Below are positions 7,940 through 17,044 of a DNA stretch of 33,869 bases, piece by piece; the first letter of the stretch is position 1, and every line of letters begins with the position of its first letter. The stretch covers positions 1-33,869 of the forward strand of contig JAJFGD010000091.1 in NCBI GenBank assembly GCA_021776315.1. The letters run 5' to 3'. The stretch comes from Hyphococcus sp. GTDB lineage: Bacteria > Pseudomonadota > Alphaproteobacteria > Caulobacterales > Parvularculaceae. The notes beneath the pieces are model-generated. The model was not told where the DNA came from. It saw only the letters and a program-made list of their open reading frames with translations, and did no database searches. Made by a program: the position numbers and the translations under genes.

Positions 7940-9079
7940 ATGCGCCCATGTTTTAAGTTCCTTTCCACGTTCCTGATGCCAGTTCTAGTCGCAACGACAG
8001 CGTCGCAAGGGTTTGCTCAAGACCAGCCTAAAATGATTGAGTTTGCTGGGTATGAATGGCGGGTCGACGCTAAAGATGCCAGTTTAGAAACTCATCTCGG
8101 CCAACCTGCGTTGAAGCTGCACAATGGTTTGGTGAATGCCGATGATGTAGCATTCTCCGATGGGGTCATCGAATTCGACATTGCCTATGTGGAGCAAACC
8201 ATTTTCGCTGGCGCCGGCTGGAGAGCCGAACACGATCGACGATACGAAGACATGTATGTCCGAGGACATCTCAACAACAAACCAGACGCCCTGCAATATA
8301 CACCGACTGAGAGCGGCCTTTCGGCGTGGCAAATTTTTTCAGATGAAAACGCCATCGCTGCAGTCTCACAAAATTTTGACGATTGGAACCATGTAAAGAT
8401 TGTGGTGGAGGGCGATCGCGCGGATATCTATTTCAATAGTGACACGCCAAGCCTGCATGTGCCTGATCTTAAAACTGACATCAAAGAAGGGTTTGTTAGT
8501 CTACGGGCATTTAGCCTTGCTGACATGCCTGCCTATTTTGCTAATCTCTCTATTCGTCCACTAGAGGATGGTGAACATGTTGTTGGCACGCCAAAACCCT
8601 CACCAGAACTTCCCGGCGGTATCATCAACGAATGGAGCATCTCTTCCACCTTCAGTGAAGATGACGTTTCGGTTTTATCTCTTGGTGGCGAGATGATAGA
8701 TGACATGCGCTGGCAAATGCTTGGTGTAGAAACAAATGGCATCGCAAATCTGGCAAAATTGGCCCGACCGACACGCGAAGCCAATACAGTTTTCGCGCGC
8801 CTACCTATCAACTCAGACAAAACCCAGATAAAAGAAATGAAAATTGGGTATTCTGATCGGGTCCGGGTCTATCTTAACGGCAAGCGCGTCTATGCAGGCA
8901 ATGCAGGATGGCGTCTACGCGACTATCGTTTTCTGGGTACGGTTGGATTTCATGACAGCATTGGTCTTGATCTAAGGCGCGGCGACAATGAATTGCTTGT
9001 TGCCATTTCAGAAACTTTTGGTGGATGGGCCTGGGCGGGTGCCATCGAAGACCGCGACGGTATCAGGCTTGGCGAATAG
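7940..9079 (+). CDS. Secreted two-domain beta-sandwich protein, function unknown
   Basis: A 379-residue exported protein. ATG 7940 is fixed by GGAGG 8 bases upstream, and the upstream in-frame TTG at 7919 is rejected. The signal peptide ends near residue 27 (SQGFA-QD). Residues about 30-215 look like a concanavalin/LamG or DUF1080-like sandwich, with alternating strands such as GVIEFDIAYV, WNHVKIVVEGDRADIYFN and GFVSLRAF. Residues about 235-379 resemble a galactose-binding-like jelly roll (VRVYLNGKRVYAG, RGDNELLVAISETFGGWAW). Such pairs are common in carbohydrate-binding or hydrolase-accessory proteins, but no catalytic motif is visible. It follows an AraC-type gene and ends at a strong terminator. 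Confidence 0.8.
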   Translation: MRPCFKFLSTFLMPVLVATTASQGFAQDQPKMIEFAGYEWRVDAKDASLETHLGQPALKLHNGLVNADDVAFSDGVIEFDIAYVEQTIFAGAGWRAEHDRRYEDMYVRGHLNNKPDALQYTPTESGLSAWQIFSDENAIAAVSQNFDDWNHVKIVVEGDRADIYFNSDTPSLHVPDLKTDIKEGFVSLRAFSLADMPAYFANLSIRPLEDGEHVVGTPKPSPELPGGIINEWSISSTFSEDDVSVLSLGGEMIDDMRWQMLGVETNGIANLAKLARPTREANTVFARLPINSDKTQIKEMKIGYSDRVRVYLNGKRVYAGNAGWRLRDYRFLGTVGFHDSIGLDLRRGDNELLVAISETFGGWAWAGAIEDRDGIRLGE

Positions 9080-9090
9080 GCAGCAAAGAT

Positions 9091-9126
9091 AAAAGGCCGA
9101 TTGCATTTTCAACAATCGGCCTTTTT
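9091..9126. terminator. Strong bidirectional terminator between the secreted-protein gene and ftsH
   Basis: A perfect 13-bp stem (AAAAGGCCGATTG with its complement) and a 9-base loop. The plus-strand 3' arm runs into five Ts and the minus strand has four. It lies between the convergent stops at 9079 and 9166 and can serve both genes. Confidence 0.92.
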
Positions 9127-9165
9127 GATCAGTATTGTCACACAAATAAGTTGAGCTTTTAGAAT

Positions 9166-11097
9166 TTAAGCACCTTGTGGGGCCATACCGCCCGTTGGAC
9201 CATCTTTCTTTTTACCACTGGCGGGGGCACCCGCTGATGGTACAGATGACGGAGGGGTATGATCTTCTGAATCAGATGGGTCATCCCGCACGATCTTTTC
9301 ACCCGCCAATAGGCGATCAATTTCATCACCGGTCAGTGTTTCAAACTCCAGCAAGGCCAGGGACAATGCTTCCCAATCGTCATTGCGATCCGTCAGGATC
9401 TGACGCGCCTTTTCATAGCCATCAGTCACAATACGACGAATTTCATCTTCAATAGTTTTTGCCGTATCGCCGGAAACCGATTTCGATCGCGCAATGCTTT
9501 GACCGAGGAAAACTTCTCCTTCGTCCTCAGCAAAGGCAATTGGCCCAAGCTTTTCGGAAAGCCCATATTGCGTCACCATCGCGCGCGCAATTTTGGTCGC
9601 GTGCTCAATATCTGAGGAAGCACCAGAGGTCACTTTTTCTTTGCCAAACTTCATTTCTTCTGCGACGCGCCCCCCCATCGCCATCGCGATGCGGGCTTTC
9701 ATTTGCTCCAGCGAAAATGATAGCTTGTCACGCTCAGGAAGATATTGAACCATGCCTAATGCACGTCCGCGCGGAATGATTGTCGCTTTGTGCACTGGAT
9801 CACTACCCGGCATAGTCAAACCAACAATCGCATGACCAGCCTCGTGATAGGCCGTCAGCATCTTTTCATCTTCCGTCATCACCATTGAACGACGTTCCGC
9901 ACCCATCAACACTTTGTCTTTGGCGTCATCAAATTCCTTTGCCGTAACAAAACGCTTCCCGCGACGCGCAGCCAACAAAGCCGCCTCATTCACAAGATTG
10001 GCGAGGTCAGCACCAGAAAAGCCCGGTGTGCCACGTGCGACTGTGCGCACATTAACATCCGGTGCCAATGGCACTTTCTTTACATGGACTTTTAAGATTT
10101 TTTCGCGGCCAACAACATCTGGGTTTGGCACCACAACCTGACGGTCAAAACGACCAGGACGCAGCAGCGCCGGATCAAGAACGTCTGGACGGTTCGTTGC
10201 CGCGATCAAGATAATGCCTTCGTTCGATTCAAAGCCATCCATCTCAACCAAAAGCTGGTTCAATGTTTGCTCACGTTCATCATTGCCGCCACCAAGGCCG
10301 GCACCTCGTGATCGACCGACCGCATCGATCTCGTCAATGAAGATGATGCATGGAGCATTTTTCTTTGCTTGCTCAAACATGTCGCGTACCCGGCTGGCAC
10401 CAACACCGACAAACATCTCAACAAAGTCAGATCCGGAAATGGTGAAGAAAGGCACATTCGCTTCGCCGGCAATGGCCCGCGCAAGAAGTGTCTTACCCGT
10501 TCCTGGCGGCCCAACAAGCAATGCCCCTTTCGGGATTTTGCCGCCGAGGCGTTGGAACTTCATCGGGTCTTTTAGATATTCGACGATTTCTTCGAGTTCT
10601 TCTTTCGCCTCATCAATACCAGCAACATCATCAAATGTGACGCGCCCTTGACGTTCGGTCAAAAGCTTGGCTTTCGATTTGCCAAAGCCCATGGCTGTGC
10701 CACCAGCGCCTTGCATTTGGCGCATGACGAAAAAGAAAAAGGCGAGGAAAATGAGTAAGGGTAGAATGTTGAATAATAGCGACAAAAGAATCGGCAGTTC
10801 TTCTTCTTTTGCGATTGTTGTTTGAACACCGCCAGCATCCAATCGATCCGCAATGTCAGTTTGACCATCCTCTGGGATATTAGTGATGTAATCACCACCG
10901 CTCGCAAGAACCCCGGTAACCTCTGTCTTGGAGACTTCAGCCGTGCTAATTTCACCAGCTGCTATGCGGCTGACAAAATCGGAATAGTTCAGTTCTTCTG
11001 GCGTTGGCCCAGGGGGCGAAAACTCAAAAAGTTGCAATGCAACCAGGAAAAAAACGACTACGAGTCCCCAGATGAGTATATTTCGTCCGTTATTCAT
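9166..11097 (-). CDS. ftsH: ATP-dependent zinc metalloprotease FtsH
   Basis: Membrane-anchored AAA+ protease that degrades misfolded membrane proteins and short-lived regulators. Two membrane segments (about 7-25 and 103-125) flank a small periplasmic domain. The AAA module has Walker A GPPGTGKT (196-203), Walker B IIFIDEID (251-258) and the second region of homology [18 protein letters not shown] (301-318). The zinc protease motif HEAGH is at 418-422. At 643 residues it is full length, with a Gly/Pro-rich cytoplasmic tail. It lies 104 bases downstream of tilS, the usual alphaproteobacterial order, and that gap may carry its own promoter. No clear heat-shock promoter was identified. Confidence 0.99.
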   Translation of the reverse strand: MNNGRNILIWGLVVVFFLVALQLFEFSPPGPTPEELNYSDFVSRIAAGEISTAEVSKTEVTGVLASGGDYITNIPEDGQTDIADRLDAGGVQTTIAKEEELPILLSLLFNILPLLIFLAFFFFVMRQMQGAGGTAMGFGKSKAKLLTERQGRVTFDDVAGIDEAKEELEEIVEYLKDPMKFQRLGGKIPKGALLVGPPGTGKTLLARAIAGEANVPFFTISGSDFVEMFVGVGASRVRDMFEQAKKNAPCIIFIDEIDAVGRSRGAGLGGGNDEREQTLNQLLVEMDGFESNEGIILIAATNRPDVLDPALLRPGRFDRQVVVPNPDVVGREKILKVHVKKVPLAPDVNVRTVARGTPGFSGADLANLVNEAALLAARRGKRFVTAKEFDDAKDKVLMGAERRSMVMTEDEKMLTAYHEAGHAIVGLTMPGSDPVHKATIIPRGRALGMVQYLPERDKLSFSLEQMKARIAMAMGGRVAEEMKFGKEKVTSGASSDIEHATKIARAMVTQYGLSEKLGPIAFAEDEGEVFLGQSIARSKSVSGDTAKTIEDEIRRIVTDGYEKARQILTDRNDDWEALSLALLEFETLTGDEIDRLLAGEKIVRDDPSDSEDHTPPSSVPSAGAPASGKKKDGPTGGMAPQGA

Positions 11098-11201
11098 GCG
11101 GTGTTCCTAAACAGAGTCTTTCGCGCGGAAATGCTGTATTCTAATAGATAGGCGTTAAGAAAGCTCAGCGCCATGGGCGGTCCCAGTCAAATCCCCTTAA
11201 A

Positions 11202-12539
11202 CTACGAAAATCTAATGATTTCGCCATCAAACCGTTCACGGCTCAAAGAGGTAATTCTGACGCCGCCACCATTGCTAGATAGGACATAAGGCGCGCCAAT
11301 CAATGCACCCTTGCGATAAACGCCCGGGATCGTGCGACGAGCGTCAGCTGGAGCCCCGGACTGGCGGCAAAAACTGTCTGTCGGGGCCTTCCGGACACCT
11401 AGGGGCTCGATTTCAATGGCCTCAAGCCCAGCTGGAACAGAAATGATGAACCGGTTGTCCCAAATGGCCGCACCACCAGGTGCAACCACATGCGGCGATA
11501 AAGGCTGAACACCCGCCCTCCCCAATAGGGCCGCTGGCTCACGCAGAAACCACAATTGATGCTGGTGGGATTTGATTAGCGCCCCGCCCAGCGTCGCGGC
11601 ACCCGTTGCAATCGCCTGATGATAAGCCTTGGCCGTTGCCTCAATATCGGGCGCGTAATCGTGACCGCTCACCGCATGGACCAGTCGCCGGCACAGCCGG
11701 TGAATTCCAGCGCAAGCAATTTCAATCGGGTTTGGCAAATCAATCGCCACACCGCCCCATTGAAAAAAGCACCCCTTCAATTGTTGCAACAAATCGGTCT
11801 CTTGCGCCCGCAATGATTGGGTCGCGACTTGCATCCGGTCAGCTGTACGCAGCAATTCGGTTTGGGTAAGCAACTCTTGTTCTTGCAGGGCAGCCAAAAG
11901 CGCTCGTGTTCTGATCCGTTCATATCCCGGATCATCATTGCTCGGATCATCAACAAATGCCTGGTCAAAACCTGCCACTGTTGCCGTCAATTGCGCACGA
12001 GAGACAGATAATAACGGGCGCACCAATCGCACGGGTTCTCCCGCGCCATCAGCCACGCGCCCGACAGGCCGCATCGCAGCGAGGCCGGTGGGACCAGCAC
12101 CACGTGCCAACCGCATGAAAACCGTCTCCGCTTGATCATCAGCACTATGGGCCGTCAGGATGGTGTCAAAACCATGTTCGTTGGCAGCGCGCGCCAAGAG
12201 TTTGTATCGCGCATTGCGAGCCGCCTCTTGAATGCCGGTTTTTGGCTTTTCGCCATTCCAAACCAAAATGCGGTGTTGCAGGCCAATCGTCTTGCACCAT
12301 TTTGATACTTGCGCCGCTTCATCAGCAGATTCCGGCCGTAGTCCATGATCCACGGTGAACGCGGTGACGCCTATGCCCAGAGCTTTTGCATAGAGGGTAG
12401 CCAGGCGTGCTAGCGCCATTGAATCGCGCCCGCCCGAAACTGCGATAGTAAAATCTTGATCAACACCCAAGGCGGCCAAACGCGCCGCAAAAAATTCAGC
12501 CGTTACCGGTACCGCCTGGGGACTTTCCGTCAACGCCAC
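11202..12539 (-). CDS. tilS: tRNA(Ile)-lysidine synthetase
   Basis: TilS modifies C34 of the CAU-anticodon tRNA-Ile to lysidine, which switches its decoding to AUA. The N-terminal PP-loop ATPase carries SGGRDS at residues 35-40, a variant of the usual SGGxDS. VDHGLRPES, AARNARY and TAHSADDQAET follow, typical of the family. The C-terminal half (about 230-445) is the less conserved tRNA-binding region. At 445 residues it is normal for alphaproteobacteria. The start is GTG at 12539, which shares one base with the cpoB stop (TAGTG), so translation is probably coupled to cpoB. ftsH follows downstream. Confidence 0.96.
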   Translation of the reverse strand: MALTESPQAVPVTAEFFAARLAALGVDQDFTIAVSGGRDSMALARLATLYAKALGIGVTAFTVDHGLRPESADEAAQVSKWCKTIGLQHRILVWNGEKPKTGIQEAARNARYKLLARAANEHGFDTILTAHSADDQAETVFMRLARGAGPTGLAAMRPVGRVADGAGEPVRLVRPLLSVSRAQLTATVAGFDQAFVDDPSNDDPGYERIRTRALLAALQEQELLTQTELLRTADRMQVATQSLRAQETDLLQQLKGCFFQWGGVAIDLPNPIEIACAGIHRLCRRLVHAVSGHDYAPDIEATAKAYHQAIATGAATLGGALIKSHQHQLWFLREPAALLGRAGVQPLSPHVVAPGGAAIWDNRFIISVPAGLEAIEIEPLGVRKAPTDSFCRQSGAPADARRTIPGVYRKGALIGAPYVLSSNGGGVRITSLSRERFDGEIIRFS

Positions 12540-13372
12540 TATTGGCAGTTGATGCGGGCCATTTCCAAATCAGCGCGCTGTATCACCGCTGTGCTCGCAT
12601 TAGGGTATTTTGTCTTCATCACTTTGAAAACGGTGCAGGCTTGGTCCGTATTTTCCATTCGCGCAAAAGCCGTCCCAAGTTTGAGATACGCTTCCGCTGC
12701 ACGCGGATCATTTGGGTAATTTTTGATGTGCCCAATAAAGACATCAGCGGCAGACGCATTCTCGCCTAAAGCGAGATTGATTTCACCCAACCTAAATTGT
12801 GCATCTGGCGTACGGGCGTGGCGGGGAAATGCTTCGACATATAATTCGAAAGCAGCTTTGGCGCGCGGATAATCACCCTGTAGCAAAAACGCAGAAGCAT
12901 AATCATAGGCTGCATCCGGATTAAGTGGCAGCGCGATATCATTTGCCCCTGCTGCAGAGGCAAGGGGTGGCACGGCTTCTTCGTTGCGCAACTGATCGGC
13001 GATCGGATCGCCAGTGGTTAGATCTACAGGACCACTCGATGGACCAGCTGCCGTAGTTGCAAAACCTTGCGCGGCGGCATCAACACCAAGACTGTCACCG
13101 GCCAATGCGGCAGTGACGGCATCTAGCCGTTGATTGGTAATGTCCAATTGATAGGTCAGCTCTTCGATCAGGCCCGTCATGCTCTGGATTTGGGCTTCCA
13201 GTTCACTGATGCGCACAATCGCTGCACCCTGGCCGGAAATGCTTTGTTCGGCCCGGTCCATGCGCGCTTGCAGGTCAATAATATCATCCTTGGTGCGCGC
13301 AGACGCAGACGTCGAAACAATGGCCACCGACACGGTGCCAATCATTGCAATCATAAAACGGTTCAATTTCAT
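12539..13372 (-). CDS. cpoB: Cell division coordinator CpoB (YbgF), Tol-Pal associated
   Basis: Periplasmic protein (277 residues) of the Tol-Pal system that links outer-membrane constriction to peptidoglycan synthesis in E. coli. The signal peptide is at about residues 1-26. A coiled-coil trimerisation segment follows (about 29-85; DDIIDLQARMDRAE and ITNQRLDAV), then a low-complexity linker rich in Ala and Gly. The C-terminal TPR-like repeats span about 150-277 (AYDYASAFLLQGDYPRAKAAFE, AEAYLKLGTAFARMENTDQA). Start 13372 is preferred over 13405 because it places the signal peptide at the N-terminus and AAGGA lies about 10 bases upstream. It is separated from pal by a terminator hairpin. Confidence 0.94.
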   Translation of the reverse strand: MKLNRFMIAMIGTVSVAIVSTSASARTKDDIIDLQARMDRAEQSISGQGAAIVRISELEAQIQSMTGLIEELTYQLDITNQRLDAVTAALAGDSLGVDAAAQGFATTAAGPSSGPVDLTTGDPIADQLRNEEAVPPLASAAGANDIALPLNPDAAYDYASAFLLQGDYPRAKAAFELYVEAFPRHARTPDAQFRLGEINLALGENASAADVFIGHIKNYPNDPRAAEAYLKLGTAFARMENTDQACTVFKVMKTKYPNASTAVIQRADLEMARINCQ

Positions 13373-13491
13373 CGGTGCCATTTCCTTCGCATACTCGGCC
13401 TTCATCCAGAAAAGCCTACAATTTGCGCTATTTTCAACTGCGCCAAGTTGCTCGCCTTATACCGCATTGAAACGGCAAAATCATGGCGAAT

Positions 13492-13527
13492 AAAAAAGAG
13501 CGCGCCGCAATCGACGCGGGCGCGCTC
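13492..13527 (-). terminator. Intrinsic terminator after pal
   Basis: GAGCGCGC pairs with GCGCGCTC, extended by three more pairs across a single-base bulge. Read on the minus strand it runs into six Ts. It lies 27 bases after the pal stop and before cpoB, so it ends or attenuates tol-pal transcription before cpoB-tilS. Confidence 0.85.
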
Positions 13528-13553
13528 CTTTTGTTCATCTGAAGACTGATTGA

Positions 13554-14057
13554 TTAAGAACCAACAGCTTGGATCGTCGTCGTAGAATTACGGTTCAAAG
13601 ACCATGCGTCATCCGTAGAACGTGGATCAAGCGGGCGTTCTTTGCCGTATGAAACAGTCGTGATGCGTGCAGGATCAACACCTTGACCCATAAGGTATGA
13701 TCGAGCCGCTTCAGCGCGACGCGCACCAAGCGCTAGGTTGTATTCGCGTGTACCGCGCTCGTCACAGTTCCCTGCGATCATGATGCGTGCTTCAGGATAT
13801 TCCTGCAACCAAGCTGCCTGACGCGCGAGCGTCTGTTGTGCTTGTGATGTGAGTGAATATTCGTTGAAACCGAAAAATACGCGGTGACCTGCAGATTCCT
13901 CAAGGTCAGCTTGGCTTCCAGGAACAGGACCTGTTGGGCCAGTTGTTTCACCAGTGTTGCCAGAACCATCACCAGTGATGTCAGGGCTGCTGGTTGCACA
14001 TGCCGAAATCAGCGCAAAAATTGCTGCCACCCCGGCGATTTTCAGAAAGTTTTTCAT
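13554..14057 (-). CDS. pal: Peptidoglycan-associated lipoprotein
   Basis: Outer-membrane lipoprotein that anchors peptidoglycan and binds TolB. Start 14057 places a lipobox LISAC at residues 16-20 with Cys20 as the lipidated residue. The longer reading from 14111 would bury it. A Gly/Thr-rich tether is followed by an OmpA-like domain at about 55-167. This has the peptidoglycan-binding pattern GNCDERGTREYNLALGARRA and an Arg-rich helix. Length is 167 residues, as expected. It is separated from tolB by a 329-base region without a gene, so it may have its own promoter. A terminator follows directly. Confidence 0.98.
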   Translation of the reverse strand: MKNFLKIAGVAAIFALISACATSSPDITGDGSGNTGETTGPTGPVPGSQADLEESAGHRVFFGFNEYSLTSQAQQTLARQAAWLQEYPEARIMIAGNCDERGTREYNLALGARRAEAARSYLMGQGVDPARITTVSYGKERPLDPRSTDDAWSLNRNSTTTIQAVGS

Positions 14058-14386
14058 AATCTCTTTTGCTCCACTTTTCCCGATTGCTTGCCGGTCCATT
14101 TGCGACCCCAAGTCTTTGGGCGATTCTATTTCGGGCTTTGCGAGCGCGCCCCCGCGTTATAGCCCCTCAATTGATACTCAACTCTATTCAAAACCAGCAG
14201 GCTCTCGCCCGAGGCGTAATTCGGGCAGCGCTGGATGGTAGATCCCCCGCCTTACAAATCAGTGTCAGTCAAATCCTAAAATTTAACCAACGGCACTAGC
14301 GTAGCCGTGTCTGCGCGCCCAATCAAGAACGGCTGTTCCGGCGTGAGAATGAATTTTCGGTTACAAATCCCTCTAAATTTCCTGTT
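14058..14386. other. 329-base intergenic region between tolB and pal, no gene
   Basis: Both strands were read. No open frame with a ribosome binding site, no RNA gene and no strong hairpin were recognised. A weak minus-strand promoter-like pair (TTGAGT and TATAAC, spacing only 14) lies about 100 bases before pal. The length suggests a pal promoter or leader, but nothing specific can be assigned. Confidence 0.4.
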
Positions 14387-15715
14387 TTACGGGAGTAAGG
14401 GCGACCAAGCGGGGTCAGAAGCGTCCCCTGGCGTCCGAACCCGGCGTAGATTCCGGCCCGTCAGGTCAACCGACCACAGGGCTGAACCACCACCAGTACC
14501 GTCCCGGCGGGTAGGTGTTTGCCGATAGAACATCAAAACACGGCCATTTGGCGACCACGTTGGCCCCTCATCGAGGAAACTCTCCGTCAAAAGCCGCTCA
14601 CCCGTACCGTCAGGCCGGACAACACCGATATAAAAACGGCCATTATATTGGCGGGTAAAGGCGATCAAATCGCCACGTGGGCTCCAAACCGGTGTCATAT
14701 AGCGACCGTCACCAAAGGTAATTCGCCGCTGACTGCGGCCATTGGCGTCCATGACATAGATCTGCTGCGAGCCACCACGGTCTGAGGTAAAGCCGATGCG
14801 ACGCCCATTAGGCTCCATGGTTGGGGAAACATCGATCGCGGAATTTTCCGTCAGCCTTGTCAAACGCCGGGTCGCCAAATCCATTTTGAAAATATCGGAA
14901 TTGCCGCCACGCTCCATCGACATGATGACTTGCGTACCGTCCCGCGAAAATCGCGGCGCAAAGGTCATACCGCGAAATGTGCCAAGCTGTTCTTGTTCAC
15001 CGGTTTCAATATTGAACAGATAAACCTGGCCAGGACGATCATCGAACAACGCCATGTAAGTGATTTGCTGCTGTGTCGGTGAAAACCGCGGCGTCAGCAC
15101 TTGGTAATTGAGACCATCTGTTAGCGGTACCGGATTGGCCCCATCTTGATCCATGATCATCAAGCGTTTCACGCGCTTTTCTTTTGGGCCTGTCTCATGC
15201 ACGAACACCAGCCGCGTATCGAAATAACCCTCTTCACCGGTCAATGTCTTATAGACAAAGTCCGCAACCTTATGAGCAGCACGGCGCCAATTATCAGCAG
15301 GCGTCTTAAATGCCACCGCACCTAGCTGTTCGTCAGAATAAACATCCCAAATCCGCGTTGACACTTGAATGCGTCCATCAGGTAGTTCTTCGACCGCGCC
15401 AATGACCAATACTTGAGCATTGATGAGGCGCCAGTCAGCGAAGCGTGGACGCTTATTCACACCCATATCTTCTTGGTTATAAATATAAGCGCGCTGATCA
15501 ATGACTTGGAAAAGCCCCGATCGGTCCAGATCACTCATGAACACGCCCGTAATATCGCGCCCAAGATTTGTCGCATCATCCGTCGCGCCGATAAAGTTCG
15601 GTGCGGCGATGGGCATCGGATCCACATTACCCTGTGTGATGTCGATCGATACGCGCGCAGCTGCTGGCGCGACACCGATGAAAATCGTCAAAAGTAATAC
15701 AACCAGTCGTTTCAT
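14387..15715 (-). CDS. tolB: Tol-Pal system periplasmic protein TolB
   Basis: Periplasmic partner of Pal and TolA in outer-membrane constriction. The signal peptide covers about residues 1-21 (cleavage after APAAA). The D1 domain spans about 22-165, with DLDRSGLF near residue 60. A six-bladed WD40-like (PD40) propeller follows at about 170-440, shown by repeats such as APRFSRDGTQVIMSM, GRRIGFTSDRGGSQQIYVMD and TPVWSPRGDLIAFTRQ. At 442 residues it is family length. It sits 30 bases downstream of tolA in the operon. Confidence 0.98.
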   Translation of the reverse strand: MKRLVVLLLTIFIGVAPAAARVSIDITQGNVDPMPIAAPNFIGATDDATNLGRDITGVFMSDLDRSGLFQVIDQRAYIYNQEDMGVNKRPRFADWRLINAQVLVIGAVEELPDGRIQVSTRIWDVYSDEQLGAVAFKTPADNWRRAAHKVADFVYKTLTGEEGYFDTRLVFVHETGPKEKRVKRLMIMDQDGANPVPLTDGLNYQVLTPRFSPTQQQITYMALFDDRPGQVYLFNIETGEQEQLGTFRGMTFAPRFSRDGTQVIMSMERGGNSDIFKMDLATRRLTRLTENSAIDVSPTMEPNGRRIGFTSDRGGSQQIYVMDANGRSQRRITFGDGRYMTPVWSPRGDLIAFTRQYNGRFYIGVVRPDGTGERLLTESFLDEGPTWSPNGRVLMFYRQTPTRRDGTGGGSALWSVDLTGRNLRRVRTPGDASDPAWSPLLP

Positions 15716-15745
15716 CTTTTCACTCTCTTTCAGGCCCCAACTAAG

Positions 15746-16570
15746 TTACCGGCCTACCATCTGGCTCGGGTCGAAATTCAACGTGAACTCTTTCCACGTA
15801 TCATACCTGTCCGGTGACAGAAAATCATAAGGCGCACATTTTACAACGGCACTAATAGCTTCGCGTTCTGCGACTTTCCAAAACCGATTGCCGGACAAAT
15901 TAATCTGCAATGAATTGGCGACCCGCGGTGAGGAAACTAACGAACCATCACGGTTCAATTCAAAATCGATCTGAACAACCAGCTTTTCTGGTTCCGGCGC
16001 ACCAATGATCGTCGCCGCATTCCAGCATCGCTCAACGGCAGCACGCATCTTTGCTTCGTCACTTGCCGTCAATCTATCACCCGCCCCGATCGCCGGACGT
16101 GCTGTATCTGCCTCAAGCACTGTTTCTGATGGGGTCTCTACAGGAATTTCCGTTTGCTCATTTTCTTTTTCAAGATCAACAAGTTTTGAGAGCGCATCAA
16201 AATCAAGCTCATTCGTTTCAGGCTCTGGCGGCGGCGGTGTTTCTTCTGGCTCTGGCGTTTCTTCTGCGGGCTCAGGCTCTGGTTCTGGTTCGACGATTTC
16301 AGGTTCCGGCTCAGGCGCAACGGGTTCAGGCTCAGGCGCTTGCTCAACTATCGGCTCTGGCAGATCTGGTTCAATTTCTTCGACCGGTTCTGGCTCTGGT
16401 CGTGCAGCCGGCACGCTGGTTGTCAAGTCAAGCTCAGCCTCTGCAATCAGCTCCAGTGGTATATATTGCTCAGTCACAAAATCGCGGCGCGCCCAGTCCA
16501 TGCCAAGCAGGAAAAACCCGCCTACAATGGCGAGGTGGAATAGGATCGATGTGACAACGCCGAAACGCAT
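15746..16570 (-). CDS. tolA: Cell envelope protein TolA, Pro/Glu-rich linker form
   Basis: Inner-membrane protein that spans the periplasm and passes energy from TolQR to TolB-Pal. One membrane segment lies at about residues 5-23. The middle (about 58-119) is an acidic, repetitive Pro-Glu stretch in place of the long Ala/Lys helical domain of enterobacteria. The C-terminal TonB/TolA-like domain (about 165-274) includes VERCWNAATIIGAPEPEKLVVQ. The 274 residues are short relative to E. coli TolA, and low-identity TolA proteins of this kind are usual in alphaproteobacteria. It lies between tolR and tolB, 39 and 30 bases apart. Identity rests mainly on position plus architecture. Confidence 0.92.
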   Translation of the reverse strand: MRFGVVTSILFHLAIVGGFFLLGMDWARRDFVTEQYIPLELIAEAELDLTTSVPAARPEPEPVEEIEPDLPEPIVEQAPEPEPVAPEPEPEIVEPEPEPEPAEETPEPEETPPPPEPETNELDFDALSKLVDLEKENEQTEIPVETPSETVLEADTARPAIGAGDRLTASDEAKMRAAVERCWNAATIIGAPEPEKLVVQIDFELNRDGSLVSSPRVANSLQINLSGNRFWKVAEREAISAVVKCAPYDFLSPDRYDTWKEFTLNFDPSQMVGR

Positions 16571-16609
16571 GACTACTGGCGGCCTTTCTCTACCTAAGAC
16601 TAAACTTTG

Positions 16610-17044
16610 TCACTGGGTTTCTTGCTCAGTGACGAGACCGATCTGCGTAAATCCGGCCGCATTGATGCGCCCCATAACTTTCACGACGTCGCCATAGGCG
16701 CGGTTTTGATCACCACGAATATATATGCGCTGATCATATCCAGCTGTCGCAATCGCTTCTAACCGGGGAATCAGATTCTCATATTCAACCGGCGTTTCTT
16801 GCACGTAGATTGTTCCATCCCCAGACACCGTGACGGTCAACGGCTCGCCTTGGTCCTGGATTGGATTTGCAGATGTCTCAGGCAAATCAACCACAACCCC
16901 AACAGTCAACAATGGCGCTGCCACCATGAATACAATCAACAACACCAACATAACATCGACGAACGGCGTCACATTGATTTCGGCCATTGGCTTGGTGCGC
17001 CCGGGCCGGTGACGGCCGCCGCCAGTATTTAGATTGACCCCCAT
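16610..17044 (-). CDS. tolR: Protein TolR (ExbD/TolR family)
   Basis: Inner-membrane proton-motive-force subunit working with TolQ. It has a single membrane helix at about residues 28-46, preceded by MAEINVTPFVDVML. Asp30 is the conserved proton-path residue. A periplasmic ExbD/TolR domain follows (about 60-144), with QRIYIRGDQNRAYGDVVKVM. At 144 residues it is normal length. Its ATG overlaps the tolQ stop (TAATG), which suggests coupled translation and balanced TolQ:TolR output. Confidence 0.98.
   Translation of the reverse strand: MGVNLNTGGGRHRPGRTKPMAEINVTPFVDVMLVLLIVFMVAAPLLTVGVVVDLPETSANPIQDQGEPLTVTVSGDGTIYVQETPVEYENLIPRLEAIATAGYDQRIYIRGDQNRAYGDVVKVMGRINAAGFTQIGLVTEQETQ

Noticed and set aside
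11098-11201. Heat-shock (sigma-32-type) promoter before ftsH
   Set aside because: No CTTGAA-like -35 with a properly spaced CCCCAT-like -10 could be found. Only a weak TAGAAT -10-like string is present.
16005-16697. Long plus-strand frame of Ser/Gly-rich repeats opposite tolA
   Set aside because: It is the antisense of the Pro/Glu repeat in TolA and has no other support.
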